Part shown: positions 58,074-64,000 of the stretch, one piece after another | How the letters are laid out: every line of letters starts with the position of its first letter | How positions within the stretch are numbered: the stretch's first letter is position 1 | Assembly (NCBI GenBank): GCA_947503155.1 | Contig: CANNCL010000001.1 | Location: 992,001 to 1,056,000, forward strand | DNA from: an uncultured Erythrobacter sp. | Lineage (GTDB): Bacteria > Pseudomonadota > Alphaproteobacteria > Sphingomonadales > Sphingomonadaceae | Direction: 5' to 3' | DNA length: 64,000 bases | The notes under the pieces: generated by a model | Told to the model about the DNA's origin: nothing | The model's input: only the letters and a program-made list of their open reading frames with translations | Database searches by the model: none | Position numbers and translations under genes: made by a program

Positions 58074-58793
58074 ATGCCGAATTTGGCAATATTGAAACCA
58101 CCGGGCTTTTCCCGTCACCTTTTGGCTGCTCTGGCAGTGGCCGTGCTGCTCTGTGCTGCGGGAGAGGCTTGGGCGCATAGCGTTGCGGAAGGCGACAAGG
58201 GCTATATTCAAGAGAGCAGCGGCGTGCTCTTCTGGCCTTTCGTCTATCTGGGCGCAAAGCATATGGTGACCGGCTACGACCATCTGCTGTTCCTGTTTGG
58301 AGTCATCTTCTTCCTCTACCGGATGAAGGACATCGGCATCTATGTGACGCTGTTTGCCATCGGCCATTCGACCACGCTGCTGTTCGGTGTTCTGACAGGG
58401 ATCAGCGCCAACGCGTACATCATCGATGCCATCATAGGCCTTTCGGTCGTCTATAAGGCGCTCGATAATCTCGGCGCTTTTCAGCGATGGCTTGGCTTTC
58501 AGCCGAACACCAAGGCTGCAACTCTGATCTTTGGGTTCTTTCATGGCTTAGGCCTCGCAACCAAAATCCTAGAGTTCGAAATTGCCGAGGACGGTCTGAT
58601 TGCCAATCTCGTAGCGTTCAACATCGGGGTGGAGCTGGGACAGCTGCTGGCGCTCGCCGGCATTCTCATCCTGATGGGCTTTTGGCGCAAAACGGGAAGT
58701 TTTATGCGCCACGCCTTTGCCGCCAACACCGTTTTAATGACCGCGGGCTTCATGCTCGTCGGCTTTCAGCTCGCCGGTTACGCCGCCAGCTAA
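58074..58793 (+). CDS. HupE/UreJ-2 family membrane protein
   Basis: 239 aa. A cleavable leader (AALAVAVLLCAAGEAWAHS) precedes six TM helices. Conserved elements are YLGAKHMVTGYDHLLFLFGVIFF with His and Asp, FAIGHSTTLLFGV, and FGFFHGLGLATKILE. HupE/UreJ proteins are Ni/Co permeases near hydrogenase or urease genes; this variant with HMVTGYDHLLFL occurs in czc clusters, where its direction of transport is unproved. ATG at 58074 has GGAG 8 bases upstream. Confidence 0.82.
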   Translation: MPNLAILKPPGFSRHLLAALAVAVLLCAAGEAWAHSVAEGDKGYIQESSGVLFWPFVYLGAKHMVTGYDHLLFLFGVIFFLYRMKDIGIYVTLFAIGHSTTLLFGVLTGISANAYIIDAIIGLSVVYKALDNLGAFQRWLGFQPNTKAATLIFGFFHGLGLATKILEFEIAEDGLIANLVAFNIGVELGQLLALAGILILMGFWRKTGSFMRHAFAANTVLMTAGFMLVGFQLAGYAAS

Positions 58794-58811
58794 GACAGAG
58801 GAAAATCCGCC

Positions 58812-59435
58812 ATGTTTAATTCACAGCGCCCCGACCCCGCCGACCTCCCCACCACCGGGCAATTGCTGCGCGCAACCGCGATCGCAGCCGTTTCCGCAAG
58901 TGCGATCCTGGTGACGATCATTCTGCCGAGCGAATACGGGGTGGATCCGACCGGTATCGGCCGCACCTTGGGATTGACCCAGATGGGCGAAATCAAGATG
59001 CAGCTCGCCGAAGAGGCAGCAGCCGACGCGGCAATGGATTCCGCTGCAGGCCCGCAAATGGCCGCTGCGCCAGCACCTGCCTCGACCGGTCAGGCTGCCC
59101 CAGCAATTGAAGGCGATACGCGCAGCGATGTGACGACCGTCACGCTGGCCCCTGGCGAGGGGGCTGAGATCAAAGTTGCCATGTCCGATGGCGCGCAAGT
59201 CGACTTCGATTGGTCGGTTGATGGCGGTCATGTCAATTATGACACCCATGCCGATGCCCCGGGCATTTCGTATCACGGCTATGGTAAGGGCAGGGAATCC
59301 ACCGGTAAAAACGGCACGCTCGTAGCCGCCTTCGATGGCAGTCACGGCTGGTTCTGGCGCAACCGGTCGGGCGGGACCGTCACCGTCACGCTGAGAACAG
59401 ATGGCGCCTACACCGAGATCAAGCGCGTCGTCTGA
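58812..59435 (+). CDS. Transmembrane anchor protein with periplasmic beta domain
   Basis: 207 aa. One TM helix at about residues 22-42 (AAVSASAILVTIILPSEYGV), an Ala/Pro-rich linker (residues 75-100), and a C-terminal beta domain with DFDWSVDGGHVNYDTH, SYHGYGKGRES and AFDGSHGWFWRNRSGG. The His/Asp-rich surface suggests metal contact. I recall this family only as companions of HupE in metal clusters. 18 bases after the HupE-like gene, so co-transcribed. Function is inferred. Confidence 0.7.
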   Translation: MFNSQRPDPADLPTTGQLLRATAIAAVSASAILVTIILPSEYGVDPTGIGRTLGLTQMGEIKMQLAEEAAADAAMDSAAGPQMAAAPAPASTGQAAPAIEGDTRSDVTTVTLAPGEGAEIKVAMSDGAQVDFDWSVDGGHVNYDTHADAPGISYHGYGKGRESTGKNGTLVAAFDGSHGWFWRNRSGGTVTVTLRTDGAYTEIKRVV

Positions 59436-59466
59436 TCCGCGTACCAAGTGACTGGAAGACGTACCT

Positions 59467-60801
59467 ATGCTCTCTGTCCTCGCCAATCGAACCTATCGGC
59501 ACCTGTTCTTCGCACAGGTCATCGCATTGATCGGCACGGGTTTGGCCACGGTTGCGCTGGGGCTGCTTGCGTACGATATCGCCGGCGCAGACGCCGGGGC
59601 GGTTTTGGGCACAGCGTTGGCCATCAAGATGGTCGCCTACATTGCCATCGCCCCCATTGCGGGCGCTTATGCCGATAAGCTGCCGCGCAAGCGCTTGTTG
59701 GTCGCAATGGACCTTGTCCGGGCCGCCGTAGCGCTGGTGCTGCCATTCGTGGATGCGGTATGGCAAATCTACCTGCTGATATTCCTGCTGCAATCGGCGT
59801 CTGCGGTATTTACGCCGACATTCCAAGCGACCATTCCCGATATCCTGCCGGAGGAGGATGACTACACACAGGCACTATCATTGTCGCGATTGGCCTACGA
59901 CCTCGAAAGCCTTTTGAGCCCGATCCTTGCTGCCGCATTGCTGCTGGTCATCAATTTCCACTGGCTTTTTGGAGGAACTTCGGCCGGGTTCATTGCCTCG
60001 ACCCTACTCGTGGTGACTACCGTTCTGCCGCACCAGAAAGAGGCCGCGAAAAAAGCAGAGGGCGTGTGGCGCAAGACCACGCGCGGCATGAGAATCTATC
60101 TCAAGACTCCGCGACTTGTCGGGTTGCTAGCAGTGACGCTGGCTGCGGCTGCCGGCAGCGCGATGGTCATTGTCAATACGGTAGTCATTGTCAAGGAGAT
60201 GGGCCGAACAGAAGGAGATGTCGCGCTGGCATTGTCCGCCTATGGAGGGGGCTCAATGCTGGCAGCGTTGGTCTTGCCGCAAATCCTGAAGCGGGCCGAT
60301 GATCGCAATGTCATGATCGCAGGGGCCAGCTTGCTAGCGATAACGCTCAGTGGTCTGGGAGTGGTGATACGCCCATCCGGAGATGTGATGATCTGGCCGC
60401 TGCTGCTTGTGGGGTGGCTGACGATGGGGATCGGGTATTCGCTATGCGTTACGCCAGGCGGGCGGCTGCTAAAACGCTCTTCAGGCGAAGGCGACCGTCC
60501 CGCGCTCTTTGCTGCGCAATTTGCATTAAGCCACGTCTGCTGGCTCGTTGCATATCCGGTTGCAGGCCAAATTGGGGCGCGTGTAGGAACGATGCCAGCT
60601 TTTCTATTGCTCGCGGCGCTTGGGACAATTGGAGTAGGCCTAGCCGTTTGGCTCTGGCCTCGAAAGGACCCCTCCATGCTTGCGCACACGCATCCCGACC
60701 TACCGCCCGATCACCCGCATCTGAAAGAGCATGGTGCCAGCGAGCATACACATCCTTTTGTGATCGACGAATTGCATACAGTCTGGCCAGGCAAAGTTTA
60801 G
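59467..60801 (+). CDS. MFS transporter with His-rich C-terminal tail (NreB-like)
   Basis: 444 aa with about 12 TM helices. Motif A analogue IAPIAGAYADKLPRKRLLVAMD lies between helices 2 and 3. The C-terminal cytoplasmic tail has 7 His in about 26 residues (AHTHPDLPPDHPHLKEH), a metal-binding feature of NreB nickel exporters. Follows the anchor protein by 31 bases, ending the metal operon. The exported metal could be Ni or Co; inferred from the tail. Confidence 0.8.
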   Translation: MLSVLANRTYRHLFFAQVIALIGTGLATVALGLLAYDIAGADAGAVLGTALAIKMVAYIAIAPIAGAYADKLPRKRLLVAMDLVRAAVALVLPFVDAVWQIYLLIFLLQSASAVFTPTFQATIPDILPEEDDYTQALSLSRLAYDLESLLSPILAAALLLVINFHWLFGGTSAGFIASTLLVVTTVLPHQKEAAKKAEGVWRKTTRGMRIYLKTPRLVGLLAVTLAAAAGSAMVIVNTVVIVKEMGRTEGDVALALSAYGGGSMLAALVLPQILKRADDRNVMIAGASLLAITLSGLGVVIRPSGDVMIWPLLLVGWLTMGIGYSLCVTPGGRLLKRSSGEGDRPALFAAQFALSHVCWLVAYPVAGQIGARVGTMPAFLLLAALGTIGVGLAVWLWPRKDPSMLAHTHPDLPPDHPHLKEHGASEHTHPFVIDELHTVWPGKV

Positions 60802-61063
60802 GATCGGCCTGAAGCGTTTCACAGGACGCCATGTATTCGCCAAACTGACAGTTCATTCTCGAGAAGAACGAATGTAGTTCAATGTGCTCGACTAAGCTGT
60901 AGAACCCCTCATCCTTGGTCTGCTTTGTTAGGCAAATGGACCAAAAGCAGACGGCCCGCATACGGCCCACTTCCGGACCTTCGCACGAATTCTATCTAAC
61001 GCCAGCTTTTAGGCTTGCTTCACCGATTGGTGAATGACCACTTTTGGGTTGGAAAGATGACGC

Positions 61064-61363
61064 TCATATTTGGCGGACCGAAGCATACCAATTATCGAAT
61101 CTGGCTGCTAAACTCATGTAGTCTTTTATTGAATTATCGGTTTCTACGATTTCACACAAACCCGCCGTTGGGGCATACAGCCTATTCAGCTTACCAAAGT
61201 CAGCTGTCTCTTCTTTTGCATCCAGAATGTGTCCATTCAACTGCGCTAGTAGATCGCCCTGAGACGACCATTGACTGTAAACGTCGCCGAAATCCATTCG
61301 CGTATCTAGGGCCCACTCTATTGTGTCTTTTAGTAGCTGGATGAGTTCGAGGTGCGCGTCCAT
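61064..61363 (-). CDS. Small hypothetical protein
   Basis: 99 aa, acidic and helical (LELIQLLKDTIEWALDTRMDF), no signal or TM, family not recognised. ATG at 61363 follows AAGAGGC at suitable spacing. Lower GC and codon use than neighbours indicate a transferred gene. It lies between repeat motifs at about 61030 and 61457. Confidence 0.55.
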   Translation of the reverse strand: MDAHLELIQLLKDTIEWALDTRMDFGDVYSQWSSQGDLLAQLNGHILDAKEETADFGKLNRLYAPTAGLCEIVETDNSIKDYMSLAARFDNWYASVRQI

Positions 61364-61456
61364 ATTGCCTCTTAATCAAAGACGGAATTTCTCCCAACTT
61401 TTGTTCAAGGCCACTCTTACGTCAAAGTCATACGTTTGAAAGACTAACGCTAACGT

Positions 61457-61491
61457 CCGCAATTGGGTCGTTAGGCGACAGTCCGCTTTTG
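61457..61491 (+). repeat. Dispersed intergenic repeat, copy B
   Basis: CCGCAATTGGGTCGTTAGGC followed by GACAGTCCGCTTTTG; same core as copies at 47507, 61553 and 62187. Confidence 0.6.
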
Positions 61492-61552
61492 TTTGAAACG
61501 TTCGGATAGCTGCCAGTCCGGTTTCGGGCGTTGAAGCGGCATCGATCTATGG

Positions 61553-61586
61553 CTGCAATTGGGGTGTGAAGCGGACGCTGGATTTG
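61553..61586 (+). repeat. Dispersed intergenic repeat, copy C
   Basis: CTGCAATTGGGGTGTGAAGC then GGACGCTGG. It lies immediately 3' of mntP, in the same orientation as copy D on the other side of the gene. Confidence 0.6.
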
Positions 61587-61592
61587 AACATA

Positions 61593-62147
61593 TCAGGCGG
61601 TCAAATGCTCAATCAAGATTTTCGCACCTAAAGCGATGAGAGCAATCCCGCCGACGATTTCAGCGACCTTACCTGTCTTGCGCGATGCGCGAGTACCCAA
61701 CCAATACGCTGGAATACACAAAATGGCAGTCACCAAACCGATGACGAGGCAGGCGATCCCAGTGGGTTGGCTTAGCAGCGGCAAAGTTATGCCGGCTGCT
61801 GCGGCATCTATGCTTGTTGCAACCGCTGCGATCATTAATCCTGCATAATGCGAACGAGACGCTCCAGCCATCTCCTCCTGCCCGTTCCGTGCTGCATCTA
61901 CGAGCATCCTGATCCCTAACAAGCTCAGCAGCGCAAAGGCGATCCAATGGTCGATAACGGCAATCGCATCAGAAAATGCAACACCGACACTCAAACCAAT
62001 GATCGGCATCAGTCCCTGCGCAGTGCCAAAAATGACACCTATTTCAATCGCTCGAAAAATGCTGTGTTCGCCATTTGCGCCGCGAACTAGGGCAACCGCA
62101 ACGGCATCCATAGCCAGGCCGAGGGAGAGAATGATCAACGAGAACAT
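61593..62147 (-). CDS. mntP: Manganese efflux pump MntP
   Basis: 184 aa with six TM helices in two inverted halves. The key Asp residues are in LGLAMDAVAVAL (Asp14) and AVATSIDAAAAGITL, and HWIAFALLSLLGIRML matches the family. MntP exports Mn2+ to avoid toxicity. ATG at 62147 is chosen; a frame to 62192 adds residues unlike the family. It lies between direct repeat copies C and D. Confidence 0.92.
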   Translation of the reverse strand: MFSLIILSLGLAMDAVAVALVRGANGEHSIFRAIEIGVIFGTAQGLMPIIGLSVGVAFSDAIAVIDHWIAFALLSLLGIRMLVDAARNGQEEMAGASRSHYAGLMIAAVATSIDAAAAGITLPLLSQPTGIACLVIGLVTAILCIPAYWLGTRASRKTGKVAEIVGGIALIALGAKILIEHLTA

Positions 62148-62186
62148 TGCTCGCCACAATAGTGCGGCTGCCAAATCTAAGGAAGG

Positions 62187-62221
62187 CTGCAATTAGGTCG
62201 TAAGCAGACACTCCGCTTTCA
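62187..62221 (+). repeat. Dispersed intergenic repeat, copy D
   Basis: CTGCAATTAGGTCGTAAGCA then GACACTCCGCTTTC. It lies upstream of mntP; with copy C it makes direct repeats flanking the gene. Confidence 0.6.
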
Positions 62222-62294
62222 GCAATGCACTGCCACTTGCAGACAGACTGCTATCGACCCAATATCGGATGTTCGAGGACGGCTTGCAAGTTAT

Positions 62295-63035
62295 TCAAAC
62301 AATCACTGACTTCGTCAGCATCCATATAGCCATACAAATCATAAACAGGTTCTCCGTAAGCGAAACGAAACCCAGCGGCACATTGCTGTCCCCGCCGACG
62401 CAGGCGCATTTGAGTTCACGCTTGTCGATATAGACCGCCTTGATCACGCTCACCGCGCCGATCGTCCCAATGAAGAGCGCAACCGGGATCGATACGACAT
62501 TCAAGATCTGCGCTGTCATCAGCACGCCAGCGAGCCCTTCCGCAAAAGGGTAGATGTAGCCGTAAGGCACCCAGCGTTTGGCGAGCAGATCGTAGTTGAG
62601 GAACATGGTCGAGAAGCTCTCGACATCGCGCAGTTTGAGATAGGCAAGGCCGCACATTGAGAAGCTGACGAACCACTCAGCAGCGAGAATTGAGAGCGGT
62701 TGCCCGGTAGCAATCCACGCCGCGCCAAGCGCCATTAGCGCCATCATTCCAAACAACGCAGCGACCGGTTGGTAGCTGACGTCGTCACTCTTGGCAGGTT
62801 TTCCCAAATGTGCTGCGACAGCAGTGTAACCGCCAATGCGATCGTCACCGATCCATGTTTGCGGTGTGGTTTCGACGCCGTGCTTTGCTTTGAAAGCGTC
62901 GGTTTCTTCGCGGGTCGTGAGGTGATGATCTTCGACCGAGAAACCATTGCGTTCCAAAAGCCATTTTGCCTTTATTCCGTAAGGGCAAGTGTGGTGGTCC
63001 ATGACCATGCGGTAAAGTGTGGCTGTCTTGGCCAT
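62295..63035 (-). CDS. Glutaredoxin-MauE/DoxX-like fusion membrane protein
   Basis: 246 aa. Residues 1-75 are a glutaredoxin-like domain with CPYG (HHTCPYGIKAKWLLERNGF) and TTPQTWIGDDRIGGY. Residues 85-240 hold four to five TM helices of MauE type, with the cytoplasmic IDKRELKCACVGGDSNVPLG containing a Cys pair (CAC). The fusion suggests electrons move from glutaredoxin to a membrane thiol partner. ATG at 63035 has GAAGGA upstream. It starts 2 bases after DUF305 ends, so co-transcribed. Confidence 0.8.
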   Translation of the reverse strand: MAKTATLYRMVMDHHTCPYGIKAKWLLERNGFSVEDHHLTTREETDAFKAKHGVETTPQTWIGDDRIGGYTAVAAHLGKPAKSDDVSYQPVAALFGMMALMALGAAWIATGQPLSILAAEWFVSFSMCGLAYLKLRDVESFSTMFLNYDLLAKRWVPYGYIYPFAEGLAGVLMTAQILNVVSIPVALFIGTIGAVSVIKAVYIDKRELKCACVGGDSNVPLGFVSLTENLFMICMAIWMLTKSVIV

Positions 63036-63037
63036 AA

Positions 63038-63562
63038 TCAATCCTTCGGTTCCAGTGCGCCTTCAAATTCCGGGATCGGGCGAGCCTCTGCCTCTGCTTC
63101 AGTTTCTGCCTTGCCGTTGGTTTCGATGTCTTCGATCAGCCACTGCATTTCTTTGATTTCGCGGCGCTGAGCCTTGATGATATCGTCAGCGAGCGCTCGG
63201 ACACGCACATCCTCGATGTCGGCGCGTTCGCTAGTGAGAATTGCAATTGAGTGGTGCGGTATCATCGCCTTTTGCCACGCCTGATCCGAAACAGTGTCTT
63301 GTGACCGCACTAGATAAAGCGAGCCTGCGAAAAGCACGGCAGCCCCAAGGAGAATAACTGTATTTGCCCGCTTGTTCTCATACATGTGCAACATAAACAG
63401 CAGCATCACGATAGCCATGGCTCCGCCCATGTAGAGCGCCATGTATGTCCGTGTTTCGCTGAAAAATACGTGATCCAGTGAATAGGTGTTCAGATACATC
63501 AGGGCAAACATGACGAGCGTCGATGTCGCTATCATGGCGATGAAACGGGTATATTTTGACAT
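63038..63562 (-). CDS. DUF305 membrane-anchored protein
   Basis: 174 aa. Three N-terminal TM helices (residues 8-25, 40-60 and 68-88) precede the DUF305 domain with AMIPHHSIAILTSERA and DDIIKAQRREIKEMQWLI. Paired His residues suggest copper or other metal binding. An acidic tail follows. DUF305 proteins often cluster with copper resistance genes. A CsoR-type palindrome lies 30 bases upstream of the ATG. Confidence 0.88.
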   Translation of the reverse strand: MSKYTRFIAMIATSTLVMFALMYLNTYSLDHVFFSETRTYMALYMGGAMAIVMLLFMLHMYENKRANTVILLGAAVLFAGSLYLVRSQDTVSDQAWQKAMIPHHSIAILTSERADIEDVRVRALADDIIKAQRREIKEMQWLIEDIETNGKAETEAEAEARPIPEFEGALEPKD

Positions 63563-63591
63563 TACATTGCTCCTTCTTCGTCGGTTTGAAA

Positions 63592-63608
63592 ATACCCCAA
63601 TAGGGTAT
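63592..63608. promoter_or_regulatory. CsoR/RcnR-type operator palindrome
   Basis: ATACCC-CAATA-GGGTAT is a perfect 6-bp inverted repeat with a 5-base spacer, 30 bases upstream of the DUF305 start. The form resembles operators of CsoR-family copper repressors. No csoR gene is visible in the window. Confidence 0.55.
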
Positions 63609-63651
63609 CTACGCAGTTGAATAGAGCATTGTTCCGAGATTCTGAACTGCC

Positions 63652-63777
63652 CTACAAGCGAACCTCACCTAACTCGTCGTTCTGGCAGACATTGAGCATC
63701 AGTTTCTCACCCGACTTATTGAACAATCGTAGGTAATTCTGCCAATCAATGACTGCCGAATAAGTGATTGGAGCCAT
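63652..63777 (-). CDS. Possible 41-residue small protein
   Basis: A short frame (MAPITYSAVIDWQNYLRLF to ELGEVRL) overlaps the end of the DUF2231-like gene in another frame. The composition looks protein-like (aromatics, one Cys), but it is below the usual length limit and has no clear ribosome binding site. It could be the tail of a broken gene. Confidence 0.25.
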   Translation of the reverse strand: MAPITYSAVIDWQNYLRLFNKSGEKLMLNVCQNDELGEVRL

Positions 63778-64000
63778 GCGCGAGCTCTGCCCCAAAATAT
63801 CCTTGAATCACCACTAGGATAGCCACTCCAAAAATCAGAAATCGGAAAATTCCGAGACGCTCTTTTTCGAGCGTACAAACGATCGCAGCCAAACCGCCAA
63901 TTATAGCAATGCCGGAGCCAAGCCAGCGATGTACCTGCATCGCCTCATTGCCTCCGAATGATAATCCCGTATGAATCCAGCCAAACAGCGCCGCAATACA
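63746..64000 (-). CDS. DUF2231-like membrane protein (N-terminus outside window)
   Basis: The last 84 residues are in the window; the frame stays open to the right edge. It holds two to three hydrophobic helices (IAALFGWIHTGLSFGG, WLGSGIAIIGGLAAIV, FLIFGVAILVVIQGYFGAEL) with HRWLG and AELAHGSNHLFG. These resemble DUF2231 membrane proteins with His positions that may bind haem. The ATG at 63940 is internal. Identity is tentative because most of the protein is missing. Confidence 0.55.
   Translation of the reverse strand, partial: CIAALFGWIHTGLSFGGNEAMQVHRWLGSGIAIIGGLAAIVCTLEKERLGIFRFLIFGVAILVVIQGYFGAELAHGSNHLFGSH

Noticed and set aside
60449..60970. Minus-strand frame of 173 codons overlapping the MFS gene end
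   Set aside because: It overlaps the well-supported MFS gene and has no family motif; the part beyond the MFS stop is too short to judge.

Overview
The window reads as a chromosomal segment of a GC-rich alphaproteobacterium, most likely of the Sphingomonadales (Erythrobacter/Altererythrobacter type). This rests on gene repertoire and order (ftsE-ftsX with a DUF218 gene and plsC, metX-metW, hflK-hflC-degP next to mrp, a DUF1674 gene beside rsmB, a PEP-CTERM protein with a VPAP-type tail). No taxonomic search was run. Genes are dense on both strands; no gap without a gene exceeds about 270 bases.

Layout. 1-6.2 kb: 3'-truncated glutathione-dependent formaldehyde dehydrogenase, an exported group 1 truncated hemoglobin, a 5'-truncated DUF3034 remnant, DUF2269 and SDR-DoxX membrane genes, a purine salvage pair (adenine/adenosine deaminase plus hypoxanthine phosphoribosyltransferase), tRNA-Leu(GAG). 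6.2-14.7 kb: zinc-ribbon/DUF3426 protein, ftsE-ftsX-DUF218-plsC, then tyrA-hisC divergent from metX-GNAT-metW. 14.7-29.2 kb: VOC protein, GST, msrB, PBP1A, a bidirectional terminator, degP-type protease, hflC-hflK, divergent mrp, a molybdenum hydroxylase large subunit, hemH and an orphan cytochrome P450. 29.2-37.8 kb: a tiny DUF1674 gene, rsmB, an AfsA-like double-hotdog protein, msrA, two tandem exported methyltransferase-like paralogs, an N-carbamoylputrescine amidase, folK, a PEP-CTERM protein and a TPR lipoprotein.

37.9-41.2 kb: tRNA-Lys(TTT) followed by a small integrated element with a large serine recombinase, its DUF2924 partner and a short tyrosine recombinase whose ribosome binding site lies in a strong inverted repeat. 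41.4-47.5 kb: an RND efflux operon (hydrolase, thioesterase, adaptor, permease) divergent from a MarR regulator, with a clear palindromic operator. 47.6-48.4 kb: a uracil-DNA-glycosylase-like orphan.

48.5-64 kb is a heavy-metal resistance island: MerR sensor with a textbook operator and 19-bp promoter spacer, CDF exporter, DUF3703, a His-rich periplasmic protein, czcCBA, a P1B-4-type ATPase, a HupE/UreJ-type membrane protein, a membrane-anchored beta-domain protein, an MFS exporter with a His-rich tail, mntP, a glutaredoxin-MauE fusion, a DUF305 protein behind a CsoR-type palindrome, and a partial DUF2231-like protein. Together they would sense divalent metal, export it across the inner membrane and expel it through the outer membrane. 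Copies of a short intergenic repeat flank several cassettes in the second half of the window and were not noticed in the first 37 kb. I see no CRISPR array, rRNA operon or replication origin.
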